Origin: Sinorhizobium sojae CCBAU 05684
GTDB lineage: Bacteria > Pseudomonadota > Alphaproteobacteria > Rhizobiales > Rhizobiaceae
Length of the DNA: 64,000 bases
Assembly (NCBI RefSeq): GCF_002288525.1
Contig: NZ_CP023067.1
Coordinates: forward strand, 2,108,001-2,172,000
Direction: 5' to 3'
The notes beneath the pieces were generated by a model. It had not been told where the DNA came from, did no database searches, and worked only from the letters and a program-made list of their open reading frames with translations. Below are positions 41,877 through 49,085 of the stretch, piece after piece (within the stretch, counting starts at the first letter, position 1; the number at the start of each line of letters is the position of its first letter). The position numbers and the translations under genes are program-made.

Positions 41877-44489
41877 TTGGGCCGCATGAGCAAAGGTTTC
41901 GACGACATTCCCTTCTTCGACGAGGAGCCGGCACTGCGCAAGCCGCCCCCCGCCACAGGCGGGATCGCCGCGCGTGCCATGGCTGCCCGCGACAGGTCCA
42001 AGCGCCCGGATTATCTCTCCGGCCTCAACCCGGAACAGACGGACGCCGTCGAAACGCTCGAGGGCCCGGTATTGGTGCTCGCCGGCGCCGGCACCGGCAA
42101 GACGCGCGTGCTGACCACCCGCATCGCCCATATCCTTTCTACCGGCCGTGCCTATCCCTCGCAGATCCTCGCCGTCACCTTCACCAACAAGGCAGCGCGC
42201 GAGATGAAGGAGAGGATCGGCGTGCTCGTCGGCCATGCGGTCGAGGGCATGCCCTGGCTCGGCACCTTCCACTCGATCGGCGTCAAGCTCCTGCGCCGCC
42301 ACGCGGAACTGGTGGGCCTGAGGTCCGATTTCACGATCCTCGACACCGACGACGTGGTGCGTCTCATCAAGCAGCTGATCCAGGCGGAAGGCCTCGACGA
42401 CAAGCGCTGGCCGGCCAAGCAATTCGCCGGCATGATAGACAGCTGGAAGAACAAGGGCCTCGACCCCTCGCAGATTCCCGAGGGCGACGCCCGCGCCTTC
42501 GCCAACGGTAAGGGCCGCGAGCTCTACGCCGCCTATCAGAACCGGCTTCTGACGCTGAACGCCTGCGACTTCGGCGACCTGCTGCTGCACCCGATCCGGA
42601 TGTTCCGCGCCAATCCGGACGTGCTCAAGGACTATCACGACAAGTTCCGCTACATCCTCGTCGACGAGTACCAGGACACCAACACGGCGCAGTATATGTG
42701 GCTGAGGCTCTTGGCACAGCGGCCGCAGGCCAAGTCCGGAGAGATATCTTCCAGTTCGAACAAGAACGGCGACGGTATAAACGTCCCGGGCGAAGCCCGA
42801 GCCAGCGAACGCTGGCCGGACGACGTTTCGTCCGCCCCCGCGGAGCGTAGCCGCGCAAGCGGCGACAGCGTGAGCGCGAAGAAACCCACACAACAAATCA
42901 ATATTTGTTGTGTGGGCGACGACGACCAGTCGATCTATGGCTGGCGCGGGGCGGAGGTCGACAACATTCTGCGCTTCGAAAAGGACTTTCCCGGCGCCAA
43001 GGTCATCAAGCTGGAGCGCAACTACCGCTCGACCGAGCACATTCTCGGCGCCGCGTCGCACCTGATCGCCCACAATGAAGGCCGCCTAGGCAAGACGCTC
43101 TTCACCGAGCGCAGCAATCCGGACGACGAGAAGGTGCATGTGCACGCCGCCTGGGACTCCGAGGAGGAGGCCCGCGCCATCGGCGAAGAGATCGAGCAGC
43201 TCCAGCGGGGCAAGCACAATCTGAACGACATGGCGATCCTGGTGCGCGCCTCGTTCCAGATGCGCGAGTTCGAAGACCGCTTCGTCACCCTCGGCCTCAA
43301 TTATCGCGTCATCGGCGGCCCGCGCTTCTATGAGCGGCTCGAGATCCGTGACGCCATGGCCTATTTCCGCCTGGTCTGCCAGCCGGCCGACGACCTTGCC
43401 TTCGAGCGCATCGTCAACACGCCAAAGCGCGGCCTTGGCGAAACCACGGTGCGCACGCTGCACGACTATGCGCGCAGCCGCGACATTCCGATGCTCGCTG
43501 CGGCAAGCGAAATCATCGAAACGGACGAGGTAAAGCCGAAGGCGCGCAAGGCCCTCTTCGACGTGGTCACCGATTTCCGCCGCTGGCAGACGCTGCTCGA
43601 GACGACGCCGCATACGGAACTTGCCGAACAGATTCTCGAGGAAAGCGGCTACACGGCGATGTGGCAGGCGGACAAGTCGGCCGAAGCCCCCGGACGCCTC
43701 GAAAACCTCAAGGAACTCATCCGCTCCATGGAGGCCTTCGAGTCGATGCGCGGCTTCCTGGAGCACGTCGCGCTGGTCATGGATGCCGAGCAGAACGAGG
43801 ACATGGATGCCGTCTCGATCATGACGCTGCATTCGGCCAAGGGCCTGGAGTTCGATACGATCTTCCTGCCGGGCTGGGAGGAAGGGCTCTTCCCGCACCA
43901 GCGCGCGCTCGACGAGGGCGGCCGCGCCGGGCTCGAGGAGGAACGCCGCCTCGCCTATGTCGGCATCACCCGCGCCAAGCGACGCTGCCATATCTGGTTC
44001 GTCTCGAACCGTCGCATCCACGGCCTCTGGCAATCGACCATGCCGTCGCGCTTCCTCGACGAGCTGCCGATCGATCATGTGGAAGTGGCCGAGCAGGAAG
44101 CCTCCTATGGCGGCTATGGCCGCGGCGGCTACGGCCAGTCGCGCTTCGACAAGGCCGATCCTTTCGAGAACAGCTACCAGACGCCCGGCTGGAAGCGCGC
44201 CCAGCAGCACCGCTCGGATGCCACCCGCGACAACTGGGGCACCCGCTCCGGCCACGCCGTCGAACGCATCGGCTACGGCGAGTCCGGTCCGCGCACCCGC
44301 ACCATCGACGGCGAGCTCGTCGCCAAGTCGACGACCGCGGAACCTTCCCGCTTCCAGGTCGGCGACCGCGTCTTCCACCTGAAATTCGGCAATGGCAACA
44401 TCGCCGCCATCGAGGGCAACAAGCTGACGATCGACTTCGACCGTGCAGGACAGAAGCGGGTTTTGGACGGGTTTGTGGAAAGGGTGTGA
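41877..44489 (+). CDS. UvrD/PcrA-type DNA helicase with inserted hairpin array
   Basis: The 870-residue SF1A helicase has motif I GAGTGKTR at 67-74, motif Ia TFTNKAAREMKERI, motif II VDEYQD near 261-266, motif III GDDDQSIYGWRG near 347-358, motif IV RNYRST, and VI (YVGITRAKRRCHI). A PcrA-like C-terminal domain (VGDRVFHLKFGNGNIAAIEG) closes it. It unwinds DNA 3' to 5' in repair and removes blocked complexes. Between motifs II and III, where relatives run directly from LLAQRP to NICCVGDDDQ, about 60 extra residues (284-343) of low complexity are present. They are encoded by the tandem hairpins at 42787-42916. Confidence 0.92.
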   Translation: MGRMSKGFDDIPFFDEEPALRKPPPATGGIAARAMAARDRSKRPDYLSGLNPEQTDAVETLEGPVLVLAGAGTGKTRVLTTRIAHILSTGRAYPSQILAVTFTNKAAREMKERIGVLVGHAVEGMPWLGTFHSIGVKLLRRHAELVGLRSDFTILDTDDVVRLIKQLIQAEGLDDKRWPAKQFAGMIDSWKNKGLDPSQIPEGDARAFANGKGRELYAAYQNRLLTLNACDFGDLLLHPIRMFRANPDVLKDYHDKFRYILVDEYQDTNTAQYMWLRLLAQRPQAKSGEISSSSNKNGDGINVPGEARASERWPDDVSSAPAERSRASGDSVSAKKPTQQINICCVGDDDQSIYGWRGAEVDNILRFEKDFPGAKVIKLERNYRSTEHILGAASHLIAHNEGRLGKTLFTERSNPDDEKVHVHAAWDSEEEARAIGEEIEQLQRGKHNLNDMAILVRASFQMREFEDRFVTLGLNYRVIGGPRFYERLEIRDAMAYFRLVCQPADDLAFERIVNTPKRGLGETTVRTLHDYARSRDIPMLAAASEIIETDEVKPKARKALFDVVTDFRRWQTLLETTPHTELAEQILEESGYTAMWQADKSAEAPGRLENLKELIRSMEAFESMRGFLEHVALVMDAEQNEDMDAVSIMTLHSAKGLEFDTIFLPGWEEGLFPHQRALDEGGRAGLEEERRLAYVGITRAKRRCHIWFVSNRRIHGLWQSTMPSRFLDELPIDHVEVAEQEASYGGYGRGGYGQSRFDKADPFENSYQTPGWKRAQQHRSDATRDNWGTRSGHAVERIGYGESGPRTRTIDGELVAKSTTAEPSRFQVGDRVFHLKFGNGNIAAIEGNKLTIDFDRAGQKRVLDGFVERV
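42787..42916. repeat. Five tandem hairpins inside the helicase gene
   Basis: Five perfect inverted repeats follow one another. They are CGGGC/GCCCG (42787-42799), GCCAGCG/CGCTGGC (42801-42816), CGGACGA/TCGTCCG (42817-42834), GCCGC-GCAA-GCGGC (42850-42863) and a 14-bp stem CCCACACAACAAAT/ATTTGTTGTGTGGG (42885-42916). All are in frame with the gene. The last one spans the right junction with conserved helicase sequence. Confidence 0.8.
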
Positions 44490-44497
44490 ACCCGCAC

Positions 44498-44959
44498 TCA
44501 AATCACCATCCGATACATCACGAACCCCGACTTCTCGGCGAGCTTGTCATAAAGCTGCATCGCCGTGAGATTCGACTCGTGTGTCAGCCAGTAGACGCGT
44601 GACGTGCCGGCGCGTCGTGCGGCGTCGAACACGCCGTTGATCAGGGCCTGGCCGACCCCCCTCGCCTGGACGGCCTCACTGGTGAAGAGGTCCTGGAGAT
44701 AGCAGTTCGGCTGGATTGCCGTGGTGCTGTGGTGAAAGATGTAGTGGGTGAGCCCGACCAGCCGGCCATTGTTTTCCGCGACCAGCGCATACATCGGCTC
44801 ATAGGCATCGAAGAAGCGCGACCAGGTCATGAGGGTTATGTCCGCGTCGAGCGCCCTTTCACCGGAACGTCCGTTGGAGGCGTTGTAGTGCTCCCAGAGG
44901 ACCAGCCACTGATCGTAGTCGTTGCGAACGACCGGACGGATGGAGACGTTTTCGCTCAT
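44498..44959 (-). CDS. GNAT acetyltransferase
   Basis: The 153-residue single-domain acetyltransferase has an acetyl-CoA site reading YLQDLFTSEAVQARGVGQAL, then LINGVFDAARRAGTSRVYW and THESNLTAMQLYDKLAEKSG. This layout is typical of the diamine-acetyltransferase-like GNAT group. The substrate is unknown. I set the start at 44959 (MSENVSIRPV); an upstream ATG at 45004 would add 15 residues and neither has a strong ribosome site. It is convergent with the helicase gene. Confidence 0.85.
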   Translation of the reverse strand: MSENVSIRPVVRNDYDQWLVLWEHYNASNGRSGERALDADITLMTWSRFFDAYEPMYALVAENNGRLVGLTHYIFHHSTTAIQPNCYLQDLFTSEAVQARGVGQALINGVFDAARRAGTSRVYWLTHESNLTAMQLYDKLAEKSGFVMYRMVI

Positions 44960-45258
44960 CGTCGAACCCACAGGAAAGACCACCCTTTGCGGGGGCGCCA
45001 GCATAAACCCTCGAAATGACGCGGTCCATCAGCCGCTCATCACACATTGTCACCTCCGCGCGCCATTCGCGCGTGGCCTAAAGCCCATGAAATTGTCCTG
45101 GCGTTGAACCGCGCGTTAACCGCGGCTCAAGTCGCTGTCCACTAAAATTGCAGTGAATTTCTCCGACCTTCGTTAAGACCCCACCGGTACGAATCGGCAT
45201 TGCTTATCGGCTGGAACTCAAGCCGCTTTTGATTTTTAGCACGACAGGCCGTTTCGAA

Positions 45259-46491
45259 ATGACCTTTCTCCCTGCCGTATCCGTACTTGCGCTGTTGGCC
45301 ATACTGCCGGTTCTCCTGTCCCTTGAACGCACTGCCGCCGGAACCCATGAGCTTTCGGCCGCCTGCGCTCTGTCGGCGGTTGCGATCGGACTTATGACCG
45401 TGGCGGCGGCGCTCGGAATGCCGCTTGCCGCGGTGTTCGGCTATGCGGCACTGATAGCCGCCGTCGTCTTCAAATTCCTCGCCTTCCGGCGTCTCCTCGC
45501 CCTGACGGCACCACCGGCTGTTTTCATAGCCGTCGCCCTTGCTGCCGGCACCGCCGGCCTCGTCGTTGCGATCGGCAGTCACGACGGTACCGCCGCGCGC
45601 GTGATCGTCGGCACCGGCCTCGGCGGCTGCCTTCTTCTCGTGATCGGTCTTCCGACCCTCGATCGCCGGGCGGCGGCCAAGCCCGCCTTCCGCCTTGCCG
45701 CCGTGGCAGCGCTGACGATCGCCTGTGTTTCCCTCATCCACGCCCTCGGCCCCATGTCCGCGGTGGCGCTCCAAGCTGCGCCCTCCCCCGCCGTCGCCTA
45801 TGATTTCTCGCTGGCAGTCCTGCAGACGCTCGGCCTGCCGTCCCTTTTCCTGGCGTTGATTCTCACGCTCCAGAACCGCATGATCGCCGACCTCAAGACG
45901 GCGATCGCTCGCGACGAGCTCACGGGCGTTCTGTCGCGCGGGGCGCTGATCGAGAAGGGCGAGCGGATTCTCGCCTTCTGTCTTTCGCGCGATTGTCCGG
46001 CTTCGTTCCTGCTGCTCGATCTCGACTATTTCAAGCAGATCAACGATCACTACGGCCACGCCTGCGGCGACATGGCACTTGCCCATTTTGCCGAGACGGT
46101 CTCGGGCTTCCTTGGCGATCGCGGCGCCTTTGGGCGGATCGGCGGCGAGGAATTCGGCATCGTCCTGCCGAACCACACGGAGGAACAGGCGGCCGCTCTC
46201 GCCGAGGCGATCTGCCGCCTCGTGCGCGAAACACCGGCCGGCCGGACGCACCAGCGCGTCCGACTGACGGTCAGTATCGGTATCGCCGCCGCCGAGCCCG
46301 GCGATTCGTTCATGGACGTGATGATCCGCGCCGACATGGCGCTCTACGTGTCCAAGGCGGATGGCCGCGACCGCTGTTCGCGTGCCAGACACCGCCATGC
46401 CGACGCCAGTGCCCGCGCGCTCGCGGCGGCCGCCGCCCAATTGCGCCAGGCCGATATCTCCGGCCAGGAGCGAATGCGCCAGAGCGCATAG
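45259..46491 (+). CDS. Membrane diguanylate cyclase
   Basis: The 410-residue protein has about six hydrophobic segments in the first 210 residues and a C-terminal GGDEF domain (about 225-385) with DELTGVLSRGALI, LLLDLDYFKQINDHYGHACG and the active-site GGEEF. It should make cyclic di-GMP at the inner membrane. No inhibitory RxxD site is present five residues before GGEEF (the sequence there is RGAFGRI), so product inhibition may be lacking. ATG 45259 was chosen; TTG 45229 is an alternative. Signal sensed unknown. Confidence 0.88.
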   Translation: MTFLPAVSVLALLAILPVLLSLERTAAGTHELSAACALSAVAIGLMTVAAALGMPLAAVFGYAALIAAVVFKFLAFRRLLALTAPPAVFIAVALAAGTAGLVVAIGSHDGTAARVIVGTGLGGCLLLVIGLPTLDRRAAAKPAFRLAAVAALTIACVSLIHALGPMSAVALQAAPSPAVAYDFSLAVLQTLGLPSLFLALILTLQNRMIADLKTAIARDELTGVLSRGALIEKGERILAFCLSRDCPASFLLLDLDYFKQINDHYGHACGDMALAHFAETVSGFLGDRGAFGRIGGEEFGIVLPNHTEEQAAALAEAICRLVRETPAGRTHQRVRLTVSIGIAAAEPGDSFMDVMIRADMALYVSKADGRDRCSRARHRHADASARALAAAAAQLRQADISGQERMRQSA

Positions 46492-46492
46492 A

Positions 46493-46562
46493 CACGATGA
46501 TTTTAAGAAGTTAGCGCGGGATGCGGGCGGAAAACCGGGCACAGTTTTCCTCAACCCGCGCT
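46493..46562. repeat. Composite palindrome, shortened form
   Basis: ACGATGATTTTAAG is joined directly to AAGTTAGCGCGGGATGCGGG and its complement CAACCCGCGCTA. Compared with 29585-29697, the internal part between ATTTTAAG and GAAGTTAGCG is missing. It begins at the stop codon of the diguanylate cyclase gene. Confidence 0.7.
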
Positions 46563-46576
46563 AGCGGCGCGAGAGC

Positions 46577-46680
46577 GCTACAGCGCCGCGTCTTTTTAGA
46601 CGCGCAAAGGTCGCTGTAACTCTTTGAATCTGCGCATCGTGCTTTCCGAAAATCGGTCGCGATCTTCGGGCCGATGCGCT
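46577..46680 (+). repeat. RIME element, complete
   Basis: CGCTACAGCGCCGCGTCTTT with its palindrome, then CTCTTTGAATCTGCGCATCG and the GAAAATCGG/CGATCTTCG stem to GGCCGATGCGCTA. It lies between the diguanylate cyclase and CreA genes. Confidence 0.88.
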
Positions 46681-46737
46681 ATCGCAATCGGCGCCGTTTC
46701 CACCTATGTGAAAGCTATCGCCCATAGGAGGATAATC

Positions 46738-47235
46738 ATGTTCCGCCGCATCCGCATCTTGGCCGTCGCCGCCCTCGCCCTTTCTGCCGCGGCCGTCGTC
46801 GCCGCCCGCGCCGAGACCGTCGGCGAAGTTGGTGTCGACTGGCTCGGCAACGACATCAAAATCGATGCCGTGCGCGATCCGAAAATCGGCGGCGTGACCT
46901 GCCACGTCACCTATTTCGACCGCAGCGTCATCGATCGCCTCAAGAACGGCAATTGGTTCGAGGATCCTTCGAACAATTCGATCGCCTGCCGGCAAACGGG
47001 TCCCATCACGATCGGCGGCATCGATCTGTCGAAAGAGGGAGAAGAGGTCTTTCGCTCCGGACTGTCGCTGATCTGGAAGGACCTGCTCGTGACCCGCATC
47101 TACGACAGGGCCAACGACACGCTCATCTATTTGGCGCATTCGCGCCAGGTGACGGATGGATCCGCCAAGATGTCGATCTCCACGGTTCCGCTTTTCGGAC
47201 AGTCGGTCACCTGGGAAAACGGGCGTCCCGACTGA
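46738..47235 (+). CDS. CreA family exported protein
   Basis: The 165-residue protein has a signal peptide (cleavage after AARA-ET at about 25) and the CreA family pattern: VGEVGVDWLGNDIKIDAVRD, GVTCHVTYFDRS, WFEDPSNNSIACRQTGPI. CreA-like proteins are conserved periplasmic proteins of unknown role. The two Cys in CHV and ACR probably form a disulfide. AGGAGG lies 6 nt before the ATG. Confidence 0.9.
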   Translation: MFRRIRILAVAALALSAAAVVAARAETVGEVGVDWLGNDIKIDAVRDPKIGGVTCHVTYFDRSVIDRLKNGNWFEDPSNNSIACRQTGPITIGGIDLSKEGEEVFRSGLSLIWKDLLVTRIYDRANDTLIYLAHSRQVTDGSAKMSISTVPLFGQSVTWENGRPD

Positions 47236-47254
47236 TCCAGTCTCAGGACCCCGG

Positions 47255-47283
47255 AAAAAAGGGATGGCGAATGCCGCCATCCC
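47255..47283 (-). terminator. Terminator between convergent genes
   Basis: GGGATGGCG (47261-47269) pairs with CGCCATCCC (47275-47283) over a 5-nt loop. On the minus strand T6 follows. It ends the leftward transcript of the small exported protein gene at 47310. Confidence 0.85.
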
Positions 47284-47309
47284 GCTTCGTAGGATTCCCG
47301 TTTAAAGCG

Positions 47310-47633
47310 TCACCGCCTCGGGGGAACGATTCCGCGATAATACTGGCCCTCACCGGGCGTGTACTCCGGATAAGGATCGCGATCGATGGTCCGGCCATCG
47401 AAGATGCTGCCCGTGGGCATGAGGTCGATGCTGCCGGTCGGCATGCGATCGACATCGGCATCCGGTGTCACCGTAACCGGCGGCAACGACATCAGCGGCC
47501 GGCTCTCTGTTACCGGACGATTATGGGGATCGATGCCCTGATAATAACCGTCCGCGAAGGCCGGTGCAGCGCCTCCAACGAGCGCGGACGAGAGGACAAG
47601 TACGGGGATTGACGTCTTCAGAGATAGTCTCAT
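47310..47633 (-). CDS. Small exported protein, paralogue A
   Basis: The 107-residue protein has a signal peptide (cleavage after AFADG, about 29). The mature part opens GYYQGIDPHNRPVTESRP, contains two MPTGSI repeats (DRMPTGSIDLMPTGSIFDG) and ends YYRGIVPPRR. It is paralogous to the gene at 47977, with which it shares the signal sequence pattern and both end motifs. AAAGGAG lies upstream of the ATG at 47633. The family is not known to me; Pro- and Gly-rich composition suggests an extended periplasmic or surface protein. Confidence 0.7.
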   Translation of the reverse strand: MRLSLKTSIPVLVLSSALVGGAAPAFADGYYQGIDPHNRPVTESRPLMSLPPVTVTPDADVDRMPTGSIDLMPTGSIFDGRTIDRDPYPEYTPGEGQYYRGIVPPRR

Positions 47634-47976
47634 AGCGTTCACACTCCTTTGTCCGTTAAGCATCCGGCCACCTACGAATGCCGAAATTCACACCGCCGCT
47701 GCCCTCGTCGGGCGCGCAAGACGGGCTACCGTTCTTTGCTTGTCGCGCATACTGTCCTTAAATCGGGTAACGATTTAAAGGGACGCGCAATGAGCTAACG
47801 CCACATTGTGGCGGATGTTTCGGCGCGAGCGTTGACGTTTGGTCACGTATGCTCATACGAGCGTGATGACATTTGCGCGGTATTTAGCTTGACGCACCTC
47901 CAAGGCGGGGCGATCCGCCCCCCGCCGCAATCGTTGCGGCACGAGCGGTTCAAATCGGCGGTCCGGAACTGTCCAT
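47634..47976. other. Structured intergenic region between the paralogues
   Basis: The 343-bp gap holds a RIME-like hairpin CTTAAATCG-GGTAA-CGATTTAAAG near 47755-47780 and then CGCCAC-ATT-GTGGCG. Further on are two adjacent hairpins, GGGGCG-ATC-CGCCCC and GCCGCAA-TCG-TTGCGGC, near 47905-47945. A small RNA is possible but no T-run follows. No protein gene is convincing. Confidence 0.4.
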
Positions 47977-48363
47977 TCACGGAACGGGCGCCGGAGGGAT
48001 GATGCCCTGGTAATAATCGCCTTCTCCGCCCGCATGATATTCATTCAGATGCCGCTCACGGATCTCTGAGGGCGTCAGGTTGTAGATCGGCGCTGGACGA
48101 ACATAGACCGGTCCCATGAGCGCCGGATCAACGTAAATGCTGCCCGTCGGCATCGTGTCCACGTAGACGCTTCCGGTGGGTGCGGGGTCGACATAATACG
48201 GGCTCACTGCCCGCGGCACGACAATGACCCTGTTCTGGGTTCCCGGCGGGTTATGCGGATCGATGCCGGTATAAAAACCGTTGGCAATGGCCGTGGTGGT
48301 AGCGCCAGCAAGGGCGCTAGTAAGTGCGAAGGCCGCTAAGGATGTTCTGAGCGATATACTCAT
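47977..48363 (-). CDS. Small exported protein, paralogue B
   Basis: The 128-residue protein has a signal peptide ending IANG (about 27). The mature part opens GFYTGIDPHNPPGTQNR, carries PTGSVYVDTMPTGSIYVD-like repeats in the middle and ends GDYYQGIIPPAPVP. The same framework is seen in the 107-residue paralogue 343 bp away. AGGAG lies 7 nt before the ATG at 48363. The repeats suggest slippage or duplication. No function is known. Confidence 0.7.
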   Translation of the reverse strand: MSISLRTSLAAFALTSALAGATTTAIANGFYTGIDPHNPPGTQNRVIVVPRAVSPYYVDPAPTGSVYVDTMPTGSIYVDPALMGPVYVRPAPIYNLTPSEIRERHLNEYHAGGEGDYYQGIIPPAPVP

Positions 48364-48519
48364 AGCGAAGCTCCTGTTCTGATCAGCACCCGCAGGCGTT
48401 GCGAATGCTGGGAGTAGTCGCCATGATAACTCGTTTCCCGCTCTAGGTGTTCCTGTCTGCATCGGCGATGTGTCTTTTCGGAGAAGGGCCGCTCTCGCGG
48501 CCCTAAACGTCAGTGACGT

Positions 48520-48621
48520 GACAGCCTACGGGACGCCGCGCGTCATCCGGGACGGACGGCGCCGTAGGGCTATTGAATGGTGATTTCCGAATAGCGGTGC
48601 CGATGTTCGGCCGATGCGCTA
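48520..48621 (+). repeat. RIME element, diverged, supplying the cheW stop
   Basis: The element runs from a degraded ACAGCCTACGGGACGCCGCG to GGCCGATGCGCTAG. Read on the minus strand its outer TAG is the stop codon of cheW. Confidence 0.65.
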
Positions 48622-49083
48622 GGCCGCCTGTGCCAGTTCGTCGGCGATAACCGTATCGAGATTGAGGAAGCAGACCATCGACTTCTCGAGCGCGACGATG
48701 CCGCGGCAGAAGGCGCGCTGGGCCTCCGGGATGATTTCCGGCGCCGGTTGCAGATCCTCTCCGCGAATGGTCATCATATCCGAGACCTGCTCGACGAGCA
48801 GGCCGACCAGCCTGCCGTTGATGTCGGTGACAATGATGGCCGCACGCTCCGACGGTTCCGTCATCTTCATGCCGAGGCGGCTCGCCATGTCGATAACCGG
48901 GATCACCGCGCCGCGCAGGTTGATGAGGCCGAGCACGTAGGGCGGCGTGTGCGGCATCGGCGTCACCGGCGCCCAGCCGCGGATTTCGCGGATGGCCATG
49001 ATGTCGATGCAGAACTCCTGGTCTCCGAGGTGGAAGGAGACGATTTCGAGATAGGCACCGGTCTGTTTGATTGCGTTGCTCAT
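48619..49083 (-). CDS. cheW: CheW chemotaxis coupling protein
   Basis: The 154-residue protein is a single CheW domain (EIVSFHLGDQEFCIDIMAIR, VLGLINLRGAVIPVIDMASR, LVGLLVEQVSDMMTI). It links receptors to the CheA kinase. It starts directly after the receptor gene (the receptor stop and this ATG are 2 nt apart), so this is a dedicated receptor-CheW pair, separate from a main che operon. Its TAG stop is the first codon of a RIME. Confidence 0.94.
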   Translation of the reverse strand: MSNAIKQTGAYLEIVSFHLGDQEFCIDIMAIREIRGWAPVTPMPHTPPYVLGLINLRGAVIPVIDMASRLGMKMTEPSERAAIIVTDINGRLVGLLVEQVSDMMTIRGEDLQPAPEIIPEAQRAFCRGIVALEKSMVCFLNLDTVIADELAQAA

Positions 49084-49085
49084 GA

